Counted from the stretch's first letter, positions 7,739 through 17,411 are shown. The stretch: DNA of 64,000 nucleotides from Winslowiella iniecta (GCF_001267535.1 NZ_JRXE01000010.1:51123-115122), one strand, 5' to 3'. The notes: generated by a model from the letters alone, not told the origin. Numbers and translations: made by a program.

Positions 7739-8659
7739 TCATTCGAATGCTTTTTGTGCGGCTAACTCAATCAACTCATCAATGATGAAACGTACGCCTG
7801 GCAGCAAATGACGAGCGCGGGGCCATATCACATTGAGCTCGGTGGGCGCAGGATTGCAGCCAGCAAGCAGCGGCACTAATTTGCCGCTCTGTATATGTGG
7901 CCGCAATAACGCTGCGGGAAACTGAATTAAACCGGCTCCGGCAATACAGGCATCGATCATCACATCACCATCACTGATTTGATGAAAAGGCGCGAGTTTA
8001 AGTCTGATGTCTTTCCCGTTCTCGTCACGGATAAGCCAGCTAAGCGGTGCTCCGCCGCGCCAGGCCATAAGACAATGGTGATGCGCAAGATCGGCCAACG
8101 TTTCAGGTGTGCCGTAAGCGGTAAGATAGTCGGGAGACGCGCAGATAATCAGATGCTGATCGTTCAGCTTGCGCGCGATGAGATCGGTTGTGTCTTTCAC
8201 CGGACCAAAGCGGATGGCGAGATCGAAACCAATATCCAGCGGGTCAATGATGCGGTCGTTAAAGGTGATGGTCAGCTTCAGATGCGGATAGCGTTTTGTC
8301 ATGTCCATCAGCACCGGCATCATCACCGAGCGGCCAAAAGCCGCTGGCAGGTCAATTCTCACGGTGCCAGTGGGTTCCGTAAGCTTTGAACGCAGCGCCA
8401 TCTCTGCCATTTGTAGCGTTTCCAGCGCACTCTGGCAGCTTGCCAGATACGCTTCGCCTTCGGTGGTCAGGCTGATTTTACGCGTGGTGCGATGAAAGAG
8501 TGGGATGCCGAGATTATGCTCAAGTCGCTGAATACTTTTGCCTATTGCCGATTTCGACACGCCCAGCAGTTCAGCGGCTTCGGTAAAGCTACTTGAATTT
8601 GCGGCCGTCACAAAATGGACGATGCTGCTGAAAGATTCGGTAGAAATCACGGTTGGCAT
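7739..8659 (-). CDS. LysR family transcriptional regulator
   Basis: A 306-residue LTTR. The HTH occupies residues about 8-65 (FVTAANSSSFTEAAELLGVSKSAIGKSIQRLE), followed by the linker and a PBP-fold sensor domain (GTVRIDLPAAFGRSVMMPVL, FDLAIRFGPVKDTTDLIARKL). It is upstream of and on the same strand as the tautomerase/ABM/grxB genes, separated from the tautomerase by 122 bp. It may control them or be read with them. The nearest gene in the opposite direction is the esterase at 9100. Confidence 0.85.
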   Translation of the reverse strand: MPTVISTESFSSIVHFVTAANSSSFTEAAELLGVSKSAIGKSIQRLEHNLGIPLFHRTTRKISLTTEGEAYLASCQSALETLQMAEMALRSKLTEPTGTVRIDLPAAFGRSVMMPVLMDMTKRYPHLKLTITFNDRIIDPLDIGFDLAIRFGPVKDTTDLIARKLNDQHLIICASPDYLTAYGTPETLADLAHHHCLMAWRGGAPLSWLIRDENGKDIRLKLAPFHQISDGDVMIDACIAGAGLIQFPAALLRPHIQSGKLVPLLAGCNPAPTELNVIWPRARHLLPGVRFIIDELIELAAQKAFE

Positions 8660-8816
8660 CGTGGGCGCCTGGATAAAAATCAGAGGGTTACTTTAGCGCA
8701 AAGTCGAAGTGCAAAACAACGCACACGCAGGATCAAATCAGACGGGAGGGAAACTGGCGTGATGCGAGGATGATAAAGGTTGAATGGCGAACAACTTGTT
8801 CACCCTTTCATGAAGC

Positions 8817-8960
8817 TTATTTTGTTACTGGCTTAGGTTTGAAGGCAAACTTACCGTCGCCTGTCAGTACCCTAACGATCAAACCAATCATCCAGAAAGC
8901 AGGGGATTTCCAGCCACTATTCGGATCCGTGAAAAGGAAGCCCTCAGGTTCAACAGTCAC
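8817..8960 (-). CDS. Possible small protein or gene fragment, 47 residues
   Basis: In the 440-bp space 8660-9099 the only protein-like reading frame is on the minus strand. It begins at GTG 8960 and reads TVEPEGFLFTDPNSGWKSP, then a short hydrophobic piece (AFWMIGLIVRVL) and KFAFKPKPVTK before TAA. No good RBS precedes the GTG. It may be the end of a lost gene or a small membrane-associated protein. A 66-residue plus-strand frame here looks like its antisense shadow. Confidence 0.25.
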   Translation of the reverse strand: MTVEPEGFLFTDPNSGWKSPAFWMIGLIVRVLTGDGKFAFKPKPVTK

Positions 8961-9099
8961 TTCCCATTAAAAACAAATCATATATAAAGCATGTTTGAAT
9001 TTGTCATTTATTTCGTTTTGTTCCGAATCTAAGGTGTCACTTATTAACGCGGCAATCCAGGATGATTGGGCTGTCTTCATGAATATTGAGGTTAATACT

Positions 9100-10668
9100 A
9101 TGGAAGAGAATAAGCGAACGGGCCTTAACCGCTGGTTGTCGGATTTTCTGACGCCGGTCAGTGCGCCGCAATGGCCAGAAGAAGTTCCACACGAAATCGA
9201 CTCACCTGGCGGAAAGCTTCGTGGCAGCCAGCACGAAGGCGTGTCTATTTATCGCGGCATTCCTTATGCGCAACCTCCTACAGGAGCGCGTCGTTTTGCT
9301 CCTCCGGCCAGAATGAAACCCTGGGAAGGCGTCAGGGATGCGACTCAGTTTGGGCCAATGAGCCATCAAGGCGGCGATGGTAACTTCTCCGAAGACTGCC
9401 TTTATCTGAATATCTGGAGTCCTGAAGCCCGCAGCACAGCGGCATTGCCAGTTTACGTCTTCATTCATGGTGGCGGCTATATGTCAGGAAGTGGCTCCCA
9501 GCCGCTTTACGAAGGAAAACACCTGGCGCAACAGGGGATTGTTGTTGTCACCCTGAACTATCGTCTGGGGACGTTGGGCTTTTTGCCCTCATCAGCTGCG
9601 TACCAGCAGCATGGCACCACGGGAAACTGGGGGCTTCTGGATATTATTGAGGCACTCAAATGGGTCCAGGAAAACATTCGGGCATTTGGTGGTGACCCTT
9701 CCCGCGTCACGGTCGGCGGAGAGTCCGCGGGCTCCTGTGCGGTGAGCACGCTGATCATGTCGCCCCTTGCGAAAGGCTTATTTGAACAGGCTATTATGCA
9801 AAGTGGTAGCCTGCCTAATGCCACCGCGGTCGCACCTGAAAATGTGCTTTCACTCGACCAGGCTAAAATCGCAGCATCGCGTTTTTTTGCTCAGCTGAAT
9901 CTGGAAGATAACGCGTCAGGACTGGCCGCATTGAGAGTGATGCCCGTTGACAGATTATTGGCCGTCACCTCTGAAGTCACGCTGCAGCCGCCGCAGATAG
10001 CGGGTTTCTGGCCAGTGCCAGATGGGCATGTTTATCATCCAGACCCTGTCGATACGCTTAAAAAAGGTGAGATTAACCCAGTCAGATTGCTGGCGGGATT
10101 TAATACGGATGAAGGCAGCCTTTTCGTCCCGTCAGATGCAACTGAACAGCACTACGTCTCATTAATTAAAAGTGCCTTCGGTTCTACTGCCGATGAGATT
10201 TTGCAGCGTTTTCCGGTTAACAAGGATTACAGCGCAGCCGAACGCATGAATCAGCTCATCACCCTGGGATTATTGCGCAGCGGTCTTTATCTGTATGCCA
10301 GGGCGTTAGCACGTCATCGCGATGTCTATATTTATCATTTTGACTATATCGACCCGGATATCGCCCCGACGGGACTGGGCGTGATTCATGGCTCTGAGCT
10401 GAAGTTTATTTTCAATAATCTTATCGATTCTGAAGCATGGAATGATGAAGCAAAAAAAGTTGCCAGCGAGATGCAGGCAGCGTGGATTAACTTCATTAAA
10501 TATGGCAATCCTAATCCAGAATATATACCGCCTGAACACCTGTTGTGGCAAAAATATGATCCCGCGTTGCCACAAGAGATGCATATCTCTGGAGAAAGTA
10601 AAATGCAGCCGGTTATTGACTGGGATGATGTGGTGTTTATTAATCAACGATTGCAACGTCAACAATAA
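9100..10668 (+). CDS. Type-B carboxylesterase / para-nitrobenzyl esterase family
   Basis: A 522-residue alpha/beta hydrolase of the carboxylesterase type B family. It has the family blocks YRGIPYAQPP, SEDCLYLNIW, the oxyanion segment FIHGGGYMSGS, and the nucleophile elbow GGESAGS with Ser209. The acid is likely the Glu in NTDEGSLF and the base the His in VIHGSELKF. Upstream in-frame starts at 8995 and 9079 exist, but ATG 9100 has GAGG at 9088-9091 and gives the usual N-terminus. No signal peptide is seen, so it is probably cytoplasmic. Such enzymes hydrolyse carboxylic esters of broad range; the physiological substrate is unknown. It stands alone between a LysR gene and a convergent secreted-protein gene. 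Confidence 0.88.
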   Translation: MEENKRTGLNRWLSDFLTPVSAPQWPEEVPHEIDSPGGKLRGSQHEGVSIYRGIPYAQPPTGARRFAPPARMKPWEGVRDATQFGPMSHQGGDGNFSEDCLYLNIWSPEARSTAALPVYVFIHGGGYMSGSGSQPLYEGKHLAQQGIVVVTLNYRLGTLGFLPSSAAYQQHGTTGNWGLLDIIEALKWVQENIRAFGGDPSRVTVGGESAGSCAVSTLIMSPLAKGLFEQAIMQSGSLPNATAVAPENVLSLDQAKIAASRFFAQLNLEDNASGLAALRVMPVDRLLAVTSEVTLQPPQIAGFWPVPDGHVYHPDPVDTLKKGEINPVRLLAGFNTDEGSLFVPSDATEQHYVSLIKSAFGSTADEILQRFPVNKDYSAAERMNQLITLGLLRSGLYLYARALARHRDVYIYHFDYIDPDIAPTGLGVIHGSELKFIFNNLIDSEAWNDEAKKVASEMQAAWINFIKYGNPNPEYIPPEHLLWQKYDPALPQEMHISGESKMQPVIDWDDVVFINQRLQRQQ

Positions 10669-10714
10669 AATAATCAGCAGTTTAATTAATCGGCGCCCAT
10701 AATGAGTCGAGTTG

Positions 10715-11455
10715 TTACTGCTGGCTCTCTGTCGATACCTGCAAATCTCTGAACCATGCAATGGTTCCTGACTCAATCCAGATGCCCACGCCGCCCTGTG
10801 CTGTGCTGCCAAGTTTGAGATCGTTAACCATGAAGGCCGGCGTTGGGTTGTTATTCAAATACAGCGTTGCACGTTGATCAGCTACCACGATTTTAACGTG
10901 AGTCCATTCATCAAGCTTAACCTCAGCATAGGTTTCATAGCGCTCGGGAGCCTCTTTACGAAGTCTGTCGAAACGAAAGTCCGGATAAGAGAAATACTGA
11001 ACGCTATGATTACGCCGTACCTGGTCGTGTGACTGGCTGTTGGTTGGGCGAAGATAAATATTTTCAAAGCTACCCTCTGACTGAATGCGAAATGAGATGC
11101 CCGCAAAACCCCTTGCGTAGCCCGGCGCACCTGTCGCCAGCGTACTGGCGATATCGACCTCAATAATGCCGTTATGGAAGTTGACCGGTAACCAGGCCAT
11201 GTAATTACGATCAGTCAGCGTCTCCTTGTCAGGATCTTGCCATTGTCTGGCGGGCATCGATACCCTGAATCCTTTCCTTTCTTTAAAGTTCCCTTCCTCC
11301 AGTATGACGCCTGACAGTATAAAGCCCTTAGCGGGTATCAGCTGCGTTGAGATGGCATCCGAACTGAATGCAAGCATACAGCCAACCGTTAACATTCCAC
11401 TTTTTTTCAACACAGGTGACCGCCTTCGAATCTCAGTTGTTTTTAAGTTCAGCAA
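10715..11455 (-). CDS. Exported concanavalin A-like (LamG/DUF1080-type) protein
   Basis: A 246-residue protein with a basic N-terminus and hydrophobic stretch (residues about 17-37, LKKSGMLTVGCMLAFSSDAIS), consistent with a Sec signal. The mature part reads like a beta-jelly-roll LamG/concanavalin A fold: GFRVSMPARQW, NFHNGIIEVDI, GFAGISFRI, LDEWTHVKIVVADQRATLYLNN, GGVGIWIESGTIAWFRDL. These features match families that bind or cleave carbohydrate, but no catalytic residues can be named. A later Met at residue 21 is an alternative start. It converges on the esterase. Confidence 0.65.
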   Translation of the reverse strand: MLNLKTTEIRRRSPVLKKSGMLTVGCMLAFSSDAISTQLIPAKGFILSGVILEEGNFKERKGFRVSMPARQWQDPDKETLTDRNYMAWLPVNFHNGIIEVDIASTLATGAPGYARGFAGISFRIQSEGSFENIYLRPTNSQSHDQVRRNHSVQYFSYPDFRFDRLRKEAPERYETYAEVKLDEWTHVKIVVADQRATLYLNNNPTPAFMVNDLKLGSTAQGGVGIWIESGTIAWFRDLQVSTESQQ

Positions 11456-12246
11456 CGATAAAGGCGATTATGAAAAAAATAAATAAGGCGGGGGAATCAA
11501 CACAATAAATAGGCCGTTTAGAATGCTAAAAATCAGATACATAAATGCCAAAGTAGTGAGTAGGTGTGGATATGAGCGTCCGCTTCCGCAACAGGGCTGT
11601 AGTAGTCTCCCTGCCGAGTGCAGACTTCAATTGACTCAGATATTTCAGTCCTTAATGCCGCTGGTAACGAACGGCGCTTGCAAATCCCTTATGGAGCGGC
11701 AGGAGCGGTATCACGCGCAGATTGGTCGTATTCGTGTTTATCAACCGCGTAAAGAAACCTTTTCGCCGTTTGCCGACGCGTTTTTATCGCTGGGGACATC
11801 TGCGTAGGTGCACGCTTGATAATTGGGCTGGAGACTGTTCCGGTGGAAACGGTTTTTTCCCTACGACTCTCAAAAGTGATCATAGGCTCTCCTTGTTCAG
11901 GAGAGCAGATTACCCCTGAATCAGTTTTCAACCGTTAGGGTGGATCACTTTCGCACCGTCGGTGACAGAAAGCGCTGGAAGTTGTCCGGTTGATGTTCTC
12001 CGAAGGGATGGATCCAGCCGTTGTGAGGGGGCTAACATGGAGCAAAACCATGACCTGACGAACGTACTTTTCCCGCATCAGAATATTAAAAATTACCTGA
12101 AGATTAGGATCGACAGCTCGCCGGTTCATAACATCAGTTCAGCCGGAAAATTCGCGCCAGCTAAATCAGACGGCAAACTTAGCAACGTCCACTTTTAGCC
12201 CTATAAAGGGATAACTGACATCGTGGTGTGTTAATCAATGGGGAAG
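11456..12246. other. 791-bp stretch without a convincing gene
   Basis: Several short frames occur here, but none has an RBS, family-like composition or length. Around 11950-12100 pieces such as VRLMFSEGMDPAVV and ANMEQN, in different frames, weakly recall the N-terminal helix-turn-helix of an IS66-type OrfA. This would fit a decayed mobile element bordering the biosynthetic island, but I cannot support it. A 10-bp hairpin (ATCAATGGGG/CCCCATTGAT, 12234-12266) overlaps the end of the next gene. Confidence 0.4.
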
Positions 12247-12492
12247 CTACTCGTTGCCCCATTGATTCAGGAACGTCGCTATCTCATCAATACGCAGCTC
12301 GTCGATACCGGCTTCTCTGGCGATCTCTTTCTGCGCGTCCTCACTGATTTCTTCGTTATACATCAGTCGGGTGATCAGCAGCTGGAAATAGTGCGCCAGG
12401 GAGTCACGTTGTGACTCACTCACCGGTACTGCGGCTTCCGTCGAATACTCATCCACGATGTCATAATATTTAAGCGGTATTTCATTGTTCAT
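12247..12492 (-). CDS. Small acidic hypothetical protein, 81 residues
   Basis: Starts at ATG 12492 ([19 protein letters not shown]). It is acidic and predicted helical, with [29 protein letters not shown] helices and the ending [14 protein letters not shown]. It has no signal peptide or membrane segment. Small acidic proteins of this shape include immunity proteins of contact-dependent or colicin-like toxins, but no toxin gene is next to it and I do not recognise it. It lies between the gene-poor stretch and the left end of the phosphonate cluster, on the same strand as the leftward operon. Confidence 0.6.
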   Translation of the reverse strand: MNNEIPLKYYDIVDEYSTEAAVPVSESQRDSLAHYFQLLITRLMYNEEISEDAQKEIAREAGIDELRIDEIATFLNQWGNE

Positions 12493-12652
12493 AAATAGTC
12501 CCGAGGGTTAAGGTCTGTAGTCAGTTGGCATTTTACCAGATCATCCGTGGGAAAATTACCGGAACCTTCTCAACACAACCGGAAAGGGTTAGATGAGTCA
12601 GATATCGGCTTTGTCCCTCCACAGGTGACCAGTCACCAAAACTCAGTCAGGG

Positions 12653-13783
12653 CTATGGACAGCCGTGTCTTTCAGCAGTCAACTCCAGAGAGTCTAACTT
12701 AAGGTCAGAATATACGACTTCCCGGAAGTATTCGAATGAATCAAAACTCATCAGTGACAATCTGATGCAGCGCACGAAGGGTGAAGATTGATCAAATGTT
12801 CTCACGTAGATATTATTTTGTTTTAATATCGTAACCAGTCTTTCCTTTTCCGATATTGATGGAAATTCGATCAGTAAAAAATTCCCTTTTCCATTATAAA
12901 TTTTGAGCTGGTGGTTATAGACAGTTGATAACAGATCCAGGGTTTTCTCTCGTATGCTATTAACTTCAGTGACGTAGTTAAGCATATACCCTACATCTTT
13001 TAAGGCTGCGATAGCGGATACTTGTGCGAACATCGAAACGCTTTTCGTGTTGCGGACGAGTGATAACGACTCATTTAAGTCCGGGTGGCATATGCTATAA
13101 CCGAATCGAATTGATGCCAGTCCAAATGCTTTAGAAAGTGTGCGGCAAACAATCAGGTTATCGTAGTGATTAACATGTTCTGAAATGGTAAGTTCTGGAC
13201 AGAATTCTACGTATGCCTCATCAACCACAAATAAAGTATCAGGACTTTCTGAAATGAGCTGCAGTAAGTGCTGAGATGGAATAAATTCCCCGGTTGGATT
13301 ATTTGGGTTGCATATATAAGCTAATTTAGAGTTGCTTAGCGATGGGGCTTTCCCACTAATTCCGAACATATCTTTAAAGTCGATTTTCTTGATTTTTGCC
13401 CCAGACACTTCACTGATAAGTCTGAAGTTGTCATAAGTTGGCCCAAAAATCGAGACGGTGTCGCCTTTCTCAACAAAAGCTCGAATAATACATTCATGCA
13501 AAGCATCCGAACCGGAAAAGTAGTTAAGTGTGTCTGGCGAACACTGAGTGTAATCTGCTAATAGTTGTATCAGTTCTTCATTGCGAACATTCGGATAGTA
13601 ACGTAAACGATCCGACTGAATAAATTCCATTAATGCTTTTTGAACCATTGGCGAAGGTTCTCGCGAAGATTCATTCCAGTCTAATTTTAAGCTTGCAACC
13701 TCATTGGGGGTAGACCATATTTCTTGGCTGGCAGGCAGATATGGTTTGATGCAGTTTAATTGTTGCAAGGTAAACTTGGACAT
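12653..13783 (-). CDS. HisC/CobD-like PLP aminotransferase of phosphonate cluster
   Basis: A 376-residue fold-type I PLP enzyme resembling histidinol-phosphate aminotransferase. It shows YYPNVRNEEL, FSGSDALHE, GPTYDNF, NPNNPTG (159-165), the PLP-pyridine Asp in VVDEAYVEF (Asp188) and the Schiff-base Lys218 in RTLSKAFGLASIRFGY. HisC and its relative CobD (L-threonine-O-phosphate decarboxylase) handle phosphate esters of amino alcohols, so a phosphono-amino acid is a plausible substrate. It could transaminate or decarboxylate; sequence alone does not decide. It is the last gene of the leftward operon, 3 bp after the MFS gene. A second histidine-pathway role is unlikely in this context. Confidence 0.8.
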   Translation of the reverse strand: MSKFTLQQLNCIKPYLPASQEIWSTPNEVASLKLDWNESSREPSPMVQKALMEFIQSDRLRYYPNVRNEELIQLLADYTQCSPDTLNYFSGSDALHECIIRAFVEKGDTVSIFGPTYDNFRLISEVSGAKIKKIDFKDMFGISGKAPSLSNSKLAYICNPNNPTGEFIPSQHLLQLISESPDTLFVVDEAYVEFCPELTISEHVNHYDNLIVCRTLSKAFGLASIRFGYSICHPDLNESLSLVRNTKSVSMFAQVSAIAALKDVGYMLNYVTEVNSIREKTLDLLSTVYNHQLKIYNGKGNFLLIEFPSISEKERLVTILKQNNIYVRTFDQSSPFVRCIRLSLMSFDSFEYFREVVYSDLKLDSLELTAERHGCP

Positions 13784-13786
13784 AAG

Positions 13787-15001
13787 TTAGTTCTCCAGAC
13801 TGCCTTTATTAGTCAACGAATTATTTAAAATAGATTGAACAGCAACGACCGAGATACACGCTAAAGATAAAATGAGAAAAAATTCCTTTCCGAAAGACTC
13901 TAATAGAATGCCGCCAACTAAGGGGCCGGTATATATTCCCAGGACGACCATAGAAGCGACACCCAGAAAAGTACCTCTGTTCTCCTTTGACGAGAGTTTA
14001 TCCAGCTGAATACTGACATTTGGCATCAAGATGGCTTCAGATATACTATACAAAATAGCAATCAACACCCAGCTTACTGTCGAATCTGAATTAACAGCGT
14101 ACATCATTGCGTAAGCCAGGCAAAATAACGATGCACCAAGGGATATTTTAAACGATGTCGAGAACCGTTCAAGATAGTGAACTGCGAAGGGTTGTACCGC
14201 AATCACGACAATCGCATTTGTTGAAAATAAAATAGTAATGAGCTTAATAGCGGTTTCTGAATTTGTCAGGTGTAAATATTGCGGTAGTGTCGTTTCAATT
14301 TGTGAAAATAACAAAAAGGCTAAAAATCCCGCAAGCAGGGAAATAAGAAATGGTGTGTTAGTTATCACTAATTTCAATCTTTGATTGATTCCGATGTTAA
14401 TTTTTCTACATAAACTAATATGAACCTCTGTTTTGAGGTGTTTCACTGCATATATCGCAAATGGGATATAGGATATCGCGGTGACGTAGAAGGTGAATTT
14501 TTGAGCATTTAATCCAGCCATTAAGCCAATCAGGGGTCCAGAAACGGCAGCAATATTGACAAAAAAGTACCTGGCCTGGAGGGAAAACTCCCGTAAATCT
14601 GTCCCTTCTAACAGATCGCTACCAATCGCTTTGCTGGGTGCATCAATAAATGAATAGGAAATACCAACAAGAACTAACCCTAGCGAAAAAGTTACAGGGT
14701 CAGAAGCAAAACCTAATGTTGCATAGGCAGAAACAGCAATCAAACAGCCGATCACAATAACTATTCGGCGCTCATAAATATCCGATAACACCCCGCCATA
14801 TACACCTACCATGAATGAGATGTAGGCGCTCGCAGTCATCATTAACCCAACTTCAACGGGTGACAGATTGTACTCGGATGAAAGAATTATAGCGATAAAT
14901 GGCCAAACCATAAAATACGTCATTCGTGTTAAGAGTATAAAAAATAAAATACCCTTAACGGCATTTGGCAGTGATCTAAACTTATCAATTATAATAAGCA
15001 T
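13787..15001 (-). CDS. MFS transporter, likely phosphonate product exporter
   Basis: A 404-residue inner-membrane protein with about 12 hydrophobic segments. It carries the MFS loop 2-3 motif in GVYGGVLSDIYERRIV (about residues 67-82), as found in drug and metabolite efflux carriers of the DHA1 group. It lies between the ATP-grasp ligase gene (2 bp away) and the HisC-like gene (3 bp away), so the three are surely one operon. Peptide antibiotic clusters commonly pair a ligase with such an exporter, so export and self-resistance for the product is the likely role. The substrate is inferred from context only. Confidence 0.8.
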   Translation of the reverse strand: MLIIIDKFRSLPNAVKGILFFILLTRMTYFMVWPFIAIILSSEYNLSPVEVGLMMTASAYISFMVGVYGGVLSDIYERRIVIVIGCLIAVSAYATLGFASDPVTFSLGLVLVGISYSFIDAPSKAIGSDLLEGTDLREFSLQARYFFVNIAAVSGPLIGLMAGLNAQKFTFYVTAISYIPFAIYAVKHLKTEVHISLCRKINIGINQRLKLVITNTPFLISLLAGFLAFLLFSQIETTLPQYLHLTNSETAIKLITILFSTNAIVVIAVQPFAVHYLERFSTSFKISLGASLFCLAYAMMYAVNSDSTVSWVLIAILYSISEAILMPNVSIQLDKLSSKENRGTFLGVASMVVLGIYTGPLVGGILLESFGKEFFLILSLACISVVAVQSILNNSLTNKGSLEN

Positions 15002-15003
15002 TA

Positions 15004-16179
15004 TTAAGCCGTTTGCTCATAATTCTTGTTATTAATAATGGATTTTATTTTGTCCATATCATCTTTAATATGGCCACTGGTTAAACTACGGCTTAACAAG
15101 CAGAAACCTGGACGATCGGTGGAACATTTGATTTCATGACTATATTCGGTATGCTCATAATGGAAACGAAGCACCCGAGCAAACTCTTCAAGCCGGGGTA
15201 TTAAAGCAGACGGGTCTGTTTCACTATACAGTGAGATATAGGCTAATGAGTGCTCAGGCTGATAATCTTCCAATCTCATCTCTTTGTCGAAGTAACTATG
15301 AATCGTTTTTTCGATTAAATTCACGCCCGTGGACTTGAAAACCATTTCCCATATGAAATCACCGCCGCCCCGGTTATTGACTTCAATTAACCTGACCTTA
15401 TCGCCATCCACCTTGAATTCGATATGCATTGGTCCATGGGTATGATCTAAAACATTGAGCAGCTGCACTGTGGCTTTGTCGACCCGTTCTTTTGTACGCT
15501 CGTCAACAGGAGCGGGAAAAATATGGGAATCTTCAATAACGGTGTTTGGTATAAGGAATTTTTCTGTAATGCCAAGAACATAGTGGCAGCCATTGAGAGA
15601 AAGTGTCTCTACACTGAATTCCTTACCTCCACAATAGACCTCTAAAAGTGCACGATCAAAGTGATCAAGCAGTTTCTGTGTCGCTGTTTTTAACTGCTCC
15701 CTATTGTTGCATACCGTCACATTAGCACTCCCGGCACCCATGGTCTCTTTTACAACTACCGGGTAGCCAAATCTGGTGGCAAATTCTTCTGCCTGAGCAA
15801 CAGAGTGACAATCTAAATATGGGACGTGAAAATCGGTTAACTCCAGGTGTTTTCTTAAATTCGGTTTGATACGACACAGCATTGAAATTCTTTTGTCCAT
15901 GCCCGGTATTTCAAGTTTTTCCGCAACTTCAACGGTGGGCAGGATAGTAAATTCTGCAAATCCAAACATGGCTGAGACAGGATGTTCCTGCATTGCCAGC
16001 AAGGTGGCGCGCTCAATTTCTTCGACGGTGAAATCCAAAACAGGAATCACCCGTGCGCATTTGTTAGTGACACTCGGTCCTATTTTGTGCTGTAACTGAA
16101 TTGAAACGACATTAAATCCTTCTAAATCTATATCCTCAAATATTTCATCCTGTCCACCAACAATAATTATGTTTTTCAT
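15004..16179 (-). CDS. ATP-grasp ligase (amino acid/peptide ligase type)
   Basis: A 391-residue ATP-grasp enzyme. The N-terminal Rossmann-like part begins IIIVGGQDEIFEDI. The central ATP-binding part includes GYPVVVKETMGAGSANV (about 155-171). The Mg-binding C-terminal part has MHIEFKVDGDKVRLIEVNNRGGGDFI-type residues, where the Glu and Asn pair binds metal. This layout matches L-amino acid ligases and carnosine-synthase-like enzymes, which make peptide bonds through acyl phosphates. It is first in the leftward operon and faces pepM across a 280-bp shared promoter region. It probably joins an amino acid to a phosphonate amine or phosphono-amino acid. The identity of either substrate is unknown. 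Confidence 0.85.
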   Translation of the reverse strand: MKNIIIVGGQDEIFEDIDLEGFNVVSIQLQHKIGPSVTNKCARVIPVLDFTVEEIERATLLAMQEHPVSAMFGFAEFTILPTVEVAEKLEIPGMDKRISMLCRIKPNLRKHLELTDFHVPYLDCHSVAQAEEFATRFGYPVVVKETMGAGSANVTVCNNREQLKTATQKLLDHFDRALLEVYCGGKEFSVETLSLNGCHYVLGITEKFLIPNTVIEDSHIFPAPVDERTKERVDKATVQLLNVLDHTHGPMHIEFKVDGDKVRLIEVNNRGGGDFIWEMVFKSTGVNLIEKTIHSYFDKEMRLEDYQPEHSLAYISLYSETDPSALIPRLEEFARVLRFHYEHTEYSHEIKCSTDRPGFCLLSRSLTSGHIKDDMDKIKSIINNKNYEQTA

Positions 16180-16459
16180 AATAAGGCTCTCAGGTTCTTC
16201 ATTATTTTCACCGTATAGTCATCTTTTACAACTGTCAACCGTGTAACAAACAGATAACATAAAACTTCAATGAAAACATAGGCAAAACCGCCAAACTGCG
16301 AGCAATGTTAAAAAAATAAAATAAATTGTTGCGATCATGTTACTTTTGTGTTTTATTTTTACCCTCTCGAATAATAACAATAAAACGGTCCTGGTATTTC
16401 TATTAATGCCACTGGATTTTGCTGTCTATCAGAAATCTCAGCATTCAAGGAGTAGTCAC
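16180..16459. promoter_or_regulatory. Divergent control region of the phosphonate cluster
   Basis: A+T-rich 280-bp region between the leftward ligase operon and pepM. For the leftward operon a TTGACA-like -35 lies at 16238-16233 (minus strand), with a TATACG-like -10 about 15 bp further at 16217-16212. The short spacing makes this tentative. No regulator gene is found within the cluster, so control is likely by a distant or global factor. An in-frame ATG at 16408 and the open frame from 16337 lack an RBS and are treated as leader. Confidence 0.45.
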
Positions 16460-17398
16460 TTGAAAGAATTAACTGAAGTGCATGGTAAAGAGTATCTGCA
16501 AGGACTGACATCGATTACAAACTGTGAAAGACGAAAAAGTTTGAAGCAAGTTTTACAATCAAAACAGTGTATTCGAATAATCGAATCACACAGCCCTATA
16601 TCGGCAATGATTGTTGAGAAAACACGCGTGGCCGTTGATGATGATTATCTGGAATTCGATGGATTCTGGTCAAGTTCGCTCACTGATTCTTTGCTTCAGG
16701 CAAAGCCCGATATCGAGAAGTTAGATGCAAACTTTAGGTTAAAGAACATCCATAATATTTTCGATGTGACAACCAAACCTATGATCTATGACGCCGATAC
16801 AGGCGGCAAGATTGAACATCTTATTTATGATGTTAAAGCGCTGGAGCGTGCCGGCGTGTCAATGATCGTTATTGAAGATAAAACTGGCCTTAAGAAGAAC
16901 TCATTACTGGGTAATGACGTTGAACAAACTCAGGATGATATCGAATCCTTCTGTCACAAAATTAAAATGGCCAAAAAAAGTCAAATCACCCAAGAGTTTA
17001 TGATCGCCGCCAGAATAGAAAGCCTCATATTAGACAAAGGCCTGGAAGATGCTCTGATGCGTGCCGATGCCTATGTAGAGGCTGGCGCGGACGCTGTGCT
17101 GATTCACAGTCGTAAGAGTAGCGGCAACGAAATAAGAGAGTTTGCTTTAAGGTTTCGAGCCATGCATGCGAATGTTCCTTTAGTCTGCGTTCCGACGAGC
17201 TATTCCCACCTTCACTACCAGGAACTGAAGGAAATGGGATTTAATATCATTATTTACGCCAATCACATGATGCGTTCAGCGATTAGCTCAATGGAAAATG
17301 TGGCTAAAACTATCTTAAGCGAAGGTTGTTCCAGCCCTATTGAACAAGACTGTATCTCGGTGAAAGAGGCCTTAGCCTTTATTCCTGGAACCATTTAA
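16460..17398 (+). CDS. pepM: Phosphoenolpyruvate phosphomutase
   Basis: A 312-residue PEP mutase, the committing step of phosphonate biosynthesis: PEP is rearranged to phosphonopyruvate, making the C-P bond. The mutase signature EDK-x5-NS is present at residues 139-148 (EDKTGLKKNS), which separates it from isocitrate lyase and oxaloacetase relatives. Other family blocks are LDG-like FDGFWSSSLTDS (66-77), the metal-binding YDADTGG (110-116), IAARIES and GADAVLIHS. I place the start at TTG 16460, because AAGGAG lies at 16447-16452 with 7-nt spacing and the family N-terminus follows; the ATG at 16408 has no RBS. It heads the rightward operon, 13 bp before the next gene. Confidence 0.93.
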   Translation: MKELTEVHGKEYLQGLTSITNCERRKSLKQVLQSKQCIRIIESHSPISAMIVEKTRVAVDDDYLEFDGFWSSSLTDSLLQAKPDIEKLDANFRLKNIHNIFDVTTKPMIYDADTGGKIEHLIYDVKALERAGVSMIVIEDKTGLKKNSLLGNDVEQTQDDIESFCHKIKMAKKSQITQEFMIAARIESLILDKGLEDALMRADAYVEAGADAVLIHSRKSSGNEIREFALRFRAMHANVPLVCVPTSYSHLHYQELKEMGFNIIIYANHMMRSAISSMENVAKTILSEGCSSPIEQDCISVKEALAFIPGTI

Positions 17399-17411
17399 GA
17401 GTGAAATAATA

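Noticed and set aside
8770..8970. 66-residue plus-strand frame
   Set aside because: No RBS or family match; it appears to be the complement of a better minus-strand frame.
11523..12198. Short frames in the gene-poor stretch, including an IS66 OrfA-like trace
   Set aside because: Pieces fall in different frames and the resemblance is too weak to call without a database search.
16460..17398. Possibility that the PepM-like protein is a methylisocitrate lyase or oxaloacetate decarboxylase
   Set aside because: The EDK-x5-NS mutase motif is intact and a Ppd gene lies in the same operon.
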